Assembly: GCF_013409365.1 (NCBI RefSeq)
Contig: NZ_JACCBA010000001.1
Location: 5,518,001-5,582,000 of the forward strand
Direction: 5' to 3'
Length of the DNA stretch: 64,000 nt
Origin: Actinomadura luteofluorescens
GTDB lineage: Bacteria; Actinomycetota; Actinomycetes; Streptosporangiales; Streptosporangiaceae
This document shows, piece by piece, positions 1 to 7,457 of the stretch. The translations under genes were made by a program, and so were the position numbers. Below the pieces are notes generated by a model. The model was given only the letters and a program-made list of their open reading frames with translations, ran no database searches and had not been told where the DNA came from. Each line of letters begins with the position of its first letter. Position 1 is the first letter of the stretch.

Positions 1-2
1 CC

Positions 3-845
3 GGCAAGTCGACGCTCATCAAGATCCTCCTCGGGCTGCTGCCGCCCACCTCCGGGACCGCGACCGTGCTCGGCCTCGACATCGCGCGCGAAGGCCTGCG
101 GATCAGGGAGAGCGTCGGGTTCATGCCCGAGTACGACTGCCTGCCGCCGGACGTGTCCGCGACCGAGTTCGTCGTGCACATGGCCCGGATGTGCGGGCTG
201 CCGCCGACCGCGGCCCGCGAGCGCGCCGCCGACACCCTGCGGCACGTCGGCCTGTACGAGGAGCGCTACCGTCCCATCGGCGGCTACTCGACGGGGATGC
301 GCCAGCGGGTGAAGCTCGCGCAGGCCCTCGTCCACGACCCGAAGCTCGTCTTCCTGGACGAGCCCACCAACGGCCTCGACCCGGCCGGACGCGACGAGAT
401 GCTCGACCTGATCCGCCGGATCGGCACCGAGTTCGGGATCAGCGTCCTCGTCACCTCGCACCTGCTGGGCGAGCTGGAGCGGGTCTGCGAGCACGTCGTC
501 ATCGTCGACGGCGGGAAGCTGCTGCGCTCCCAGGCGGTCGAGGCGTACACGGCCGAGAGCGGCGTCCTCACCGTCGAGGTGGACGAGGAGCGCGACGCGC
601 TCGGACGGCACCTGTACGACCAGGGCGTGGCCGTCCGTCCGGAGGGCCGGTTCCTCGTCGTCGACATCGCCGGCGAGCAGACCTACGACCTGGTCCGCGA
701 CGGCGTCGCCGAGCTCGGGCTCCGGCTGATCCGGATGGAGCAGCGCCGCCACCACATCGAAGAGGTCTTCCAGACGCCGCCCGCGCCGCCGCCCCCGGCC
801 GGAGGCGTGCGGCCCGGCGACGTGCAGGAGGGGGCGCCGCGATGA
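3..845 (+). CDS. ABC-2 type transporter ATP-binding protein (5' truncated by window edge)
   Basis: ATPase subunit of an ABC-2 type exporter; it would bind and hydrolyse ATP at the inner face of the membrane to drive the permease encoded next. The frame is open from base 3, where the end of Walker A (GKST) is read directly, so only the first few dozen residues are missing. The signature YSTGMRQR and Walker B LVFLDEPTNGLDP follow, then the switch region VTSHLLGELE. The C-terminal ~90 residues are a typical accessory domain ending in a proline-rich tail. The stop overlaps the start of the permease at 842 by ATGA, so the two are translationally coupled. The substrate cannot be read from sequence. 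Confidence 0.93.
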   Translation, partial: GKSTLIKILLGLLPPTSGTATVLGLDIAREGLRIRESVGFMPEYDCLPPDVSATEFVVHMARMCGLPPTAARERAADTLRHVGLYEERYRPIGGYSTGMRQRVKLAQALVHDPKLVFLDEPTNGLDPAGRDEMLDLIRRIGTEFGISVLVTSHLLGELERVCEHVVIVDGGKLLRSQAVEAYTAESGVLTVEVDEERDALGRHLYDQGVAVRPEGRFLVVDIAGEQTYDLVRDGVAELGLRLIRMEQRRHHIEEVFQTPPAPPPPAGGVRPGDVQEGAPR

Positions 846-1720
846 GCACCAGCACCATCCACGACATCGGCTACCGGCACTACGAGGGGCGCCGCAACGG
901 CCGGGCGTACGTGCTGCGGTCGCTGTACGTGCACAACCTGCGCGCCGCCTACGGCCTCGGCCGCCCCGCGCGGGCGAAGGTGATGCCGTTCCTGCTGGCG
1001 GCGATCATGCTGCTGCCGGCGGCCGGGTCGGTCGCGGCGTTCGCGTTCACCAAGCAGGAGGACGCGCTGTTCCGCTACGCCTCCTACGCCAACATCATGC
1101 AGGTCATCGTGGCGATCTTCCTGGCCACGCAGGCGCCGGTGCTGGCCTCGCGGGAGGTGCGCTTCCACGTCATCCCGCTGTACTTCTCGCGCCCGGTCGG
1201 CCATCTCGACTTCGTGCTGGCGAAGGCCGCCGCGATGGCGACCGCCCTCTTCGCGCTGATGGCGGTGCCCGTCACCGTCCTGTACGTCGGCGGCCTGATC
1301 TCCAAGATGCCGGACTCGGGCGAGCAACTGCTGAAGTACCTCGGCGCGCTCGTCGGGTGCGTCCTGTTCGCGCTCGTCCTGGCCGCCATCGGGATGGTGG
1401 TCGCGGCGTTCACCCCGCGGCGCGGGTTCGGGGTCGCGGCGGTGATCGCCGTCTACATGATCAGCGCGGCGTTCGTCGGCGCCGTCCAGGGGATCGCGGA
1501 GGCGCAGACGAACTTCACGGTCCAGGGCTGGGCGGGGCTGTTCACGCCGTTCAACCTGGTCGACATCGTCCAGGTGCGGCTGCTCGGCGCCCAGTCGTCG
1601 TCGGCCGGGGTGCCGTCCGGCGTCGCGGGCGGCGTGGTCGCGCTCGCGGTGTGCGCCCTGGTCGTCGTCGGTTCGGTCGCGGTGCTCTACCGCAGGTTCC
1701 GGAAGGCGGGCCTCTCCTGA
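842..1720 (+). CDS. ABC-2 type transporter permease
   Basis: Integral membrane subunit (292 aa) of the exporter, partner of the ATPase that overlaps it at 842-845. About six hydrophobic segments are visible, starting with PFLLAAIMLLPAAGSVAAF after a basic cytoplasmic N-terminus, and finishing with a VVALAVCALVVVGSVAVLY helix and a basic tail. The layout matches ABC-2 permeases that move drugs, lipids or polysaccharides. The ATG at 842 is chosen because of the ATGA overlap and because the reading frame upstream is only the shadow of the ATPase gene. Substrate unknown. Confidence 0.9.
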   Translation: MSTSTIHDIGYRHYEGRRNGRAYVLRSLYVHNLRAAYGLGRPARAKVMPFLLAAIMLLPAAGSVAAFAFTKQEDALFRYASYANIMQVIVAIFLATQAPVLASREVRFHVIPLYFSRPVGHLDFVLAKAAAMATALFALMAVPVTVLYVGGLISKMPDSGEQLLKYLGALVGCVLFALVLAAIGMVVAAFTPRRGFGVAAVIAVYMISAAFVGAVQGIAEAQTNFTVQGWAGLFTPFNLVDIVQVRLLGAQSSSAGVPSGVAGGVVALAVCALVVVGSVAVLYRRFRKAGLS

Positions 1721-1775
1721 TGAGCGAAGCGAACCGGGGGGTGTGGAGGGTCGCCTCCCCACATGGGAGGAAGAT

Positions 1776-2687
1776 ATGAGCGAGCTCATCTTGGAGAACG
1801 TGTCCCGGTGGTACGGGAACGTCGTCGCCGTCAACGGCGTGACGATGAAGGTCGGGCCGGGCGTCACCGGGCTCCTCGGCCCGAACGGGGCGGGCAAGTC
1901 GACGCTCATCCACATGATGGGCGGGTTCCTCGCGCCGTCGTCCGGGTCCGTCACGCTGGACGGGACGCCGATCTGGCGGAACCCGGGCGTCTACCGCAGC
2001 CTCGGGCTCGTGCCCGAACGGGAGTCGGCGTACGACTTCCTCACCGGCGAGCAGTTCATCCTCGCGATGGCCAAGCTGCACAAGCTGCCCGATCCGCGCG
2101 CCGCCGCCCGCCGCGCCATCGGCCTGGTGGAGATGGACTACGCGGCCGGGCGCCCCATCGGCAACTACTCCAAGGGCATGAAGCAGCGCATCAAGATGGC
2201 GTCGGCGCTGGTGCACGACCCGCCCGTGCTGCTGCTGGACGAGCCGTTCAACGGCATGGACCCGCGGCAGCGGCTCCAGCTGATGGACCTCATCCAGCGG
2301 ATGGCGGCCGAGGGACGCACGATCCTGTTCTCCTCGCACATCCTGGAGGAGGTGGAGCGGCTCGCCAGCCACATCGAGGTGATCGTGGCGGGGCGGCACG
2401 CGGCGTCCGGCGACTTCCGCAAGATCCGGCGGCTGATGACCGACCGGCCGCACATCTTCCTCGTCCGCTCGTCCGACGACCGGCGCCTGGCCGCCGCCGT
2501 CATCGCCGACGGGTCGGCCCGCAGCGTCCAGCTCACCGACAAGGGCCTGCAGGTCGAGGCGGTCGACTTCCAGCGCTTCACCTGGCTGCTCCCGCAGGTC
2601 TCCCGGGACGCCGGCGTGCGCCTGTGGGAGGTCTCCCCGGCCGACGAGTCCCTCGAAAGCGTCTTCTCCTACCTGGTGGCCCGATGA
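1776..2687 (+). CDS. ABC-2 type transporter ATP-binding protein, second module
   Basis: Complete ATPase of 303 aa. Walker A GPNGAGKS lies at residues 35-42, signature YSKGMKQR at 131-138, Walker B LLLDEP at 152-157 and the switch histidine in SSHILEEVE. The C-terminal 100 residues form the extra domain common in ABC-2 ATPases. The ATG at 1776 has a good ribosome binding site (gggagg at 1765-1770); an in-frame start 33 bases upstream lacks one. It begins 55 bases after the first permease and overlaps the second permease by ATGA, so the four genes read as one operon with two ATPase-permease pairs. The two ATPases resemble each other and look like an old duplication. Confidence 0.93.
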   Translation: MSELILENVSRWYGNVVAVNGVTMKVGPGVTGLLGPNGAGKSTLIHMMGGFLAPSSGSVTLDGTPIWRNPGVYRSLGLVPERESAYDFLTGEQFILAMAKLHKLPDPRAAARRAIGLVEMDYAAGRPIGNYSKGMKQRIKMASALVHDPPVLLLDEPFNGMDPRQRLQLMDLIQRMAAEGRTILFSSHILEEVERLASHIEVIVAGRHAASGDFRKIRRLMTDRPHIFLVRSSDDRRLAAAVIADGSARSVQLTDKGLQVEAVDFQRFTWLLPQVSRDAGVRLWEVSPADESLESVFSYLVAR

Positions 2688-3400
2688 ATGGCACGATCGC
2701 GATGATCACGTTCCGGGCGATGCTCGGACGCAAGCGCGCGCTGCTCCTGCTGGGGCTGCCGCTGCTCCTGCTGGTGCTGGCGGCGGCGCTGAAGGTGACC
2801 GGCAACGACGACCTGGACGTGTCGGCGAACGTCCTGCAGAAGTTCGGCCTGGCGACGCTGCTGCCGCTGCTCGCGCTGATCGCCGGGACGGGCGTGATCG
2901 GCCCGGAGATCGACGACGGCCAGATCATGTACGTGCTGACCAAGCCGGTCCCGCGCGAGGTGATCGTGCTGACGAAGCTGGTCGTGGCGATCGTCCTGGT
3001 GACGGCGTTCGCCGCGGTGCCGACGCTGCTGGCGGGGCTGATCCTCACGGGGACGACCGCGCAGCTGACGCCGGCGTTCGCGATCGGCGTGCTGATCGGC
3101 GGCGTCGTCTACAGCGCGGTGTTCGTCGCGCTGGCCGTCGCCAGCCGCAACGCGGTCACGATCGGCCTGCTGTACGCGCTGGTGTGGGAGTCGCTGCTCG
3201 GCAACTTCGCGCCGGGCGCCAAGTCGGCGTCCATCCAGCAGTGGTGCCTGTCGGTGACGGACGCGCTCACCGGCGCCTCGCCGGTGAGGTCGACCGTGGA
3301 CCTTCCCGTGGCGATCGGGCTGCTGGTCGCGGTGACGCTCGTCGGGGCGTTCCTCGCCACCTTCCGGCTCCGCTCCCTGCCGGTCGCCAGCGCCGACTAG
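2684..3400 (+). CDS. ABC-2 type transporter permease, second module
   Basis: Membrane subunit of 238 aa with a short N-terminus (MNGTIAMITFRAMLGRKRA) followed by about six transmembrane stretches; LLLLGLPLLLLVLAAALKV is the first. It carries the EIDDGQIMYVLTKPV segment typical of ABC-2 permeases related to the NosY/GldF group. The start overlaps the upstream ATPase stop (2684-2687), showing coupling. Its stop overlaps the 3' end of the convergent response regulator gene by four bases (3397-3400), so no terminator fits between them. The function is presumably export together with the 1776-2687 ATPase; substrate unknown. Confidence 0.9.
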   Translation: MNGTIAMITFRAMLGRKRALLLLGLPLLLLVLAAALKVTGNDDLDVSANVLQKFGLATLLPLLALIAGTGVIGPEIDDGQIMYVLTKPVPREVIVLTKLVVAIVLVTAFAAVPTLLAGLILTGTTAQLTPAFAIGVLIGGVVYSAVFVALAVASRNAVTIGLLYALVWESLLGNFAPGAKSASIQQWCLSVTDALTGASPVRSTVDLPVAIGLLVAVTLVGAFLATFRLRSLPVASAD

Positions 3401-4023
3401 CGGGCGAGGAGGCCGCGGTCCATGGCGACGACGACGGCGTGCGTGCGGTCGCCGACGTCCAGCTTCGCGAAGACGCGGAGCAGGTGGGTCTTGACGGTCG
3501 CCTCCGTGATGACGAGCCGCCGCCCGATCTCGGCGTTGGACAGGCCGTCGGCGACCGCCCGTAGCACCTCGATCTCCCGGGCGGTCAGCGCGGCCGGTTC
3601 GGGGCGGCGCATCCGGGCGACGAGCTTCTCGGCCACCCGGGGCGCGAGGACGGTCTCGCCGCGCGCCGCCGCGCGGACGGCGTCGACCAGCTGGTCGCGG
3701 GTGGTGTCCTTGAGCAGGTAGCCGATGGCCCCGGCCTCGATCGCGCGCTCGATCTCGGCGTCGGTGTCGTAGGTGGTGAGGACGAGGACGCGGGTGCCGA
3801 GCCGGCCGAGCTCGGCGGTGGCCGCGACGCCGTCCAGCACGGGCATCCGCAGGTCGAGCAGCGCGACGTCGGGACGGAGCCGCTCGGCCAGGGCGATCGC
3901 CTCGCGGCCGTCGCCGGCCTCGCCGACGATCTCGATGCCGGGCTCGGCGGCCAGCAGCGCGACGACGCCCGCGCGCATGACCGTGTGGTCGTCCACCACG
4001 ATGATCCTGAGTTTCGCGGTCAT
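3397..4023 (-). CDS. NarL/FixJ-family response regulator
   Basis: DNA-binding response regulator of 208 aa. The receiver domain (residues 5-120) has the acidic pair D11/D12, phospho-acceptor D57 in LLDLRMP, T83/T84 and K105 in LLKDTT, so all activation residues are present. The C-terminal LuxR-type helix-turn-helix (about 145-205) contains LTAREIEVLRAVADGLSNAE. It lies one base downstream of the histidine kinase stop and is transcribed with it, so the pair forms a two-component system. The MMPL transporter upstream in the same operon is the obvious regulatory target or partner, although that is inference. Confidence 0.95.
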   Translation of the reverse strand: MTAKLRIIVVDDHTVMRAGVVALLAAEPGIEIVGEAGDGREAIALAERLRPDVALLDLRMPVLDGVAATAELGRLGTRVLVLTTYDTDAEIERAIEAGAIGYLLKDTTRDQLVDAVRAAARGETVLAPRVAEKLVARMRRPEPAALTAREIEVLRAVADGLSNAEIGRRLVITEATVKTHLLRVFAKLDVGDRTHAVVVAMDRGLLAR

Positions 4024-4024
4024 C

Positions 4025-5194
4025 TCACGCCCTCGCGGGGATCATGGCGAGGATCCGGGTGCCCTCGCCGGGGGAGCTGGTCACGGTGAGCTCGCCGCCC
4101 AGCTCGGCGAGGCGGCGGCGCATGCCGTCGAGGCCGAAGCCGCGCGAGGCGGCCACCGCGAACCCGCGCCCGTCGTCGGTGATCTCCAGCTCGACGCCGT
4201 GCGGGTGCCGTTCGAGGACGACGCCGACCGTCGACGCGGCTGCGTGCTTGCGGACGTTGGCGAGCGACTCCTGCGTGCAGCGCAGCAGCGCGATCCGGGT
4301 CGTCTGGTCGCATTCGACGTAGGGCAGCTCGGCGTGCACGGTGAGCCCGGTGTCCTCGGCGAACCGGTCGAGGGTGCGGCGCAGCGTCCGGGCGACCGAC
4401 GCGGGGGCGACGCTGCCCTGCGACGCCGCTCCGACGAGGACGCGCGCCTCCGCGAGGTTCTCCCGCGCCGTCTGCTCGATCGACACGAGCTGGCGGCCGC
4501 TGCGGTCCGGGTCGGAGCGCAGGCCGTCGCGGGCCGCCTCCGCCAGGACGACGATGGACGCGAACCCCTGCGCGAGCGTGTCGTGGATCTCGCGGGCGAT
4601 CCGTTCGCGCTCGTCGGCGGCGCCCTGCCGGCGCTGCGCCTCGGCGAGGCGGCGCTCGGCGTCGGCCAGGTCGGCTTCGAGGCCCCGGGCGCGCTCGTCG
4701 TACTGCCGCACCACCCGGTGCATCCACAGCCCGAACAGGACGCCCGTCGCGTACCCGATGAGCGCGGCGATCGAGTTGCCGGTCAGCGGCTCCCCGCCCG
4801 GGGCGTTGTGGAGGGCGCCGCCGGCGACGGCGGCCGCGGTGGCGGCGCCGCTGAGCAGCACCGCGCGCCGCGGGCTCCCCGCGAGGATCCAGAAGTGCGG
4901 GAGGGACGTGATGAGCAGGGACGCGGCGCCGCCCATGAGGTAGGAGACGGCGCCGATCCCCGCGATCAGCGTGCCCAGGAACGTGTTCCGGCGCAGGGCG
5001 GGGTTCCCGGGGAACGTCTCCGTGATCGGGTAGCAGAGCCCGAGCACGGAGAGCAGCGCCAGCGTCGGGGCTCTGGTGGAGTCCGGCTGGTCCGCCACCG
5101 CCAGCGCGGGCGGGATCAGCCCGAACAGGACCCAGGCGGCCGCGTACCACCTGCGGAGCGCCCGCACCTGAGGACGTTCACCGGGCTGCACCAT
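4025..5194 (-). CDS. NarL-type sensor histidine kinase
   Basis: Membrane sensor kinase of 389 aa. The N-terminal 160 residues hold about six hydrophobic helices without a large extracellular loop, suggesting sensing within the membrane. A coiled linker (165-195) leads to the HisKA_3 dimerisation domain with phospho-acceptor H204 in AREIHDTLAQG. The HATPase domain has N313 in ANVRKHA and the G box DDGRGF at 340-345. The start MVQPGERP at 5194 sits five bases after the MMPL stop, so MMPL, kinase and regulator form one operon. The fold resembles LiaS/DesK-like sensors of envelope stress; the signal is not known. Confidence 0.93.
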   Translation of the reverse strand: MVQPGERPQVRALRRWYAAAWVLFGLIPPALAVADQPDSTRAPTLALLSVLGLCYPITETFPGNPALRRNTFLGTLIAGIGAVSYLMGGAASLLITSLPHFWILAGSPRRAVLLSGAATAAAVAGGALHNAPGGEPLTGNSIAALIGYATGVLFGLWMHRVVRQYDERARGLEADLADAERRLAEAQRRQGAADERERIAREIHDTLAQGFASIVVLAEAARDGLRSDPDRSGRQLVSIEQTARENLAEARVLVGAASQGSVAPASVARTLRRTLDRFAEDTGLTVHAELPYVECDQTTRIALLRCTQESLANVRKHAAASTVGVVLERHPHGVELEITDDGRGFAVAASRGFGLDGMRRRLAELGGELTVTSSPGEGTRILAMIPARA

Positions 5195-5199
5195 GCCGG

Positions 5200-7368
5200 T
5201 CAGCCTATGTTCTGCGGCACGGACCCGGTCGCGCGGTCCGCCGCCCGGTGGGGGCCGCGCCGGTGCGGCCGTCCGGGCCACCAGCACCGGTCGCCGAGCA
5301 GCAGCATCAGCGCGGGCAGGACCGTGATGCGGATGACGGCGGCGTCCAGGAGCACCGCCACCGCCAGCGCGAAGCCCATCTGCTTCAGCTCCATGATGTG
5401 GACGGTGGCGAACCCGGCGAACACCGTGACCATGACGAACGCGGCGCTGGTCACGACGCTCGCCGAGCCGCCGACCCCGTCCAGCACCGCCTGCCGGGTC
5501 GGGACGCCGCGCAGCGCCGCCTCCCGGATCCGGCTGATCACGAACACCTGATAGTCCATCGACAGCCCGAACAGGATCACCAGGAGGAACAGCGGGACGC
5601 GGGAGCCGACCGAGCCGGTGGAGGTGAAGCCGAGGAGCCCCTCCGCCCACGTTCCCTGGAACACCAGGGTGAGCAGGCCGAGCGAGGCGCCGGCCGACAG
5701 CAGGTTCAGCACCACGCCGATCAGCCCGAGGACCACCGAGCGGAACGCCCACACGGTCATCGCGAACGTCACCAGCAGCAGCGCCCCGATGACGAACGGC
5801 AGCTTGCCCTCCTGGTGCTCGGGATAGTCGGCGTAGCGGGCCACGTCCCCGGTCACGGCGGTCTCCACGCCGAGCCTCCCGACGGTCTCCGGGACGTACT
5901 CGCCGCGGACCCGCTCCAGGGAGCGCCGCGCGGCGCCGGTGCTCACGTGGTGCGGCACCGCGAGTTCGAGCAGGCTGATCCGCCCGTCCGGCGAGGTCCG
6001 CAGCTCGGACGTCCCGGCGAGCAGGGGGTCGCCCTCGGCTCGCTCCGCCAGGGCGCGCAGGGACGCGGTGACCTCGTCCGCGCGTCCGGCGTCGGCCCGG
6101 ACGACGATCTGGTGCATGGCCTTCAGCTCGGGGAACGCCGCGTTCAACCGGTCGTAGGTCTGCATCGCCGGGATCTCGCGCGGGTGGCTGTCGCGGCCCA
6201 TGTCGGTGAGGTCGATGCTCAGCAGCGGCGCGGTCAGGGCCAGCATCGCCGTCACGGCCACGGCGAGCGTCACGGCGGGGTGCCTTCCGGTCGGACGCAG
6301 CATCGCCCGCGTGATCCGGCCGCCGCCCGTCCGCGGCGGCTTCGGCGTCCGGCCGCGCCGGACGGCCCGCCGCTCCGCCCACCCGCCGAGCTTCGCCAGC
6401 ACCGCCGGGAGGACGGTCAGCGAGCTGACGACCGCGATCAGCGTGACGACGATCGCCGCGGTCGCGATCGAGGAGAAGATCACGTCGTCGGCCAGGTAGA
6501 GGGTCGCGCTGGAGGCGGCGACCGCCAGCCCGGACACCACCACCGAGCGCCCCGACGTCGCCGCGGCGGTCTCCACGGCCGCCCGCGCGTCCAGCCTGCC
6601 GCCCGAGCGGGCCCGCTCCTCCCGTTCCCGCTTGAGGTAGAAGAGGGTGTAGTCGACGCCGACCGCCATGCCGATCAGCAGGATCACGCTGGCGCCGACC
6701 CCGGCGTCCGGGAAGACGTGCGAGGCGAGCATCGACAGGCCGATCGCCGCCGCGATCGAGGTGAGCGCGAGGACCACCGGCACGACCGCCACCGCGAACG
6801 ACCCGAACACCAGCAGCAGCGTGACCAGCGTGATCGGCAACGCGATCATCTCGGTGCGGGCGAGGTCGTCGTCGCGCAGCTCCCCGACGCCCTTGCTGAT
6901 CGACGGGGAGCCCGTCTCCTCCACCCGCACGCCCCGGTGCGCGGCCTGGACGGCGGCGGTCTGGGCCCGCAACGGCTCGACGTGCTCCTTGCCCTGGAGT
7001 TCGGAGCCCTTCAGCGTCACGTCGACGCGGACCGCCGAGCCGTCCTTCGACCGCACGGGCGCGGACACCGACGCGACCTCGGGCAGCCGCCCCATCCGCG
7101 CGGCGGCGTCCCGCGCCGCCGCGTCGGCGGCCGCGCCCCTTCCGGTGACCAGGACGTGCTCGACGGGCCGCTGCTGGAGCCCGCCCTCGGCCGCGATGGC
7201 CTCCCCCCGGCCGGCCTCGCCGATCCGGAAGTCCTCGGTCGTGGCGGCGTGCCCTCCGGCCGCGATACCGATCCCGAGGCACAGCACCACGAACAGCAGC
7301 CAGGCCGCCATGCCGCGCCAGGGGTGCCCGGCGCTCCACCGGGCCATGCGTACGAGTAGATCCGTCAT
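5200..7368 (-). CDS. MMPL family (RND-type) transporter
   Basis: Large proton-driven membrane transporter of 722 aa with the twofold MMPL layout: a single N-terminal helix, an external domain, five helices, a second single helix and external domain, and five more helices. The family's acidic residues in the membrane are visible in GMAVGVDYTLFYLKRE (first half) and LFGLSMDYQVFVISRIREA (second half). Actinobacterial relatives export lipids, glycolipids or drugs. The ATG at 7368 has no clear ribosome binding site. It is first in an operon with the histidine kinase and response regulator, spaced by five bases and one base. Confidence 0.95.
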   Translation of the reverse strand: MTDLLVRMARWSAGHPWRGMAAWLLFVVLCLGIGIAAGGHAATTEDFRIGEAGRGEAIAAEGGLQQRPVEHVLVTGRGAAADAAARDAAARMGRLPEVASVSAPVRSKDGSAVRVDVTLKGSELQGKEHVEPLRAQTAAVQAAHRGVRVEETGSPSISKGVGELRDDDLARTEMIALPITLVTLLLVFGSFAVAVVPVVLALTSIAAAIGLSMLASHVFPDAGVGASVILLIGMAVGVDYTLFYLKREREERARSGGRLDARAAVETAAATSGRSVVVSGLAVAASSATLYLADDVIFSSIATAAIVVTLIAVVSSLTVLPAVLAKLGGWAERRAVRRGRTPKPPRTGGGRITRAMLRPTGRHPAVTLAVAVTAMLALTAPLLSIDLTDMGRDSHPREIPAMQTYDRLNAAFPELKAMHQIVVRADAGRADEVTASLRALAERAEGDPLLAGTSELRTSPDGRISLLELAVPHHVSTGAARRSLERVRGEYVPETVGRLGVETAVTGDVARYADYPEHQEGKLPFVIGALLLVTFAMTVWAFRSVVLGLIGVVLNLLSAGASLGLLTLVFQGTWAEGLLGFTSTGSVGSRVPLFLLVILFGLSMDYQVFVISRIREAALRGVPTRQAVLDGVGGSASVVTSAAFVMVTVFAGFATVHIMELKQMGFALAVAVLLDAAVIRITVLPALMLLLGDRCWWPGRPHRRGPHRAADRATGSVPQNIG

Positions 7369-7420
7369 ACCGGAAATGCTGGCTGCGGCACCCCTGCGCG
7401 CATGAGCCTCGACCGGTGGA

Positions 7421-7452
7421 ACCCGCCGTCCACCGATCGGTGGACGGCGGGT
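7421..7452 (-). terminator. Perfect 14-bp hairpin terminator after the DUF4132 gene
   Basis: Inverted repeat with arms 7421-7434 and 7439-7452 around a GATC loop, five bases beyond the stop of the minus-strand gene ending at 7458. There is no T-tract, as is usual for actinobacterial terminators. It separates that gene from the MMPL operon, whose start is at 7368. Confidence 0.8.
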
Positions 7453-7457
7453 CCCCG

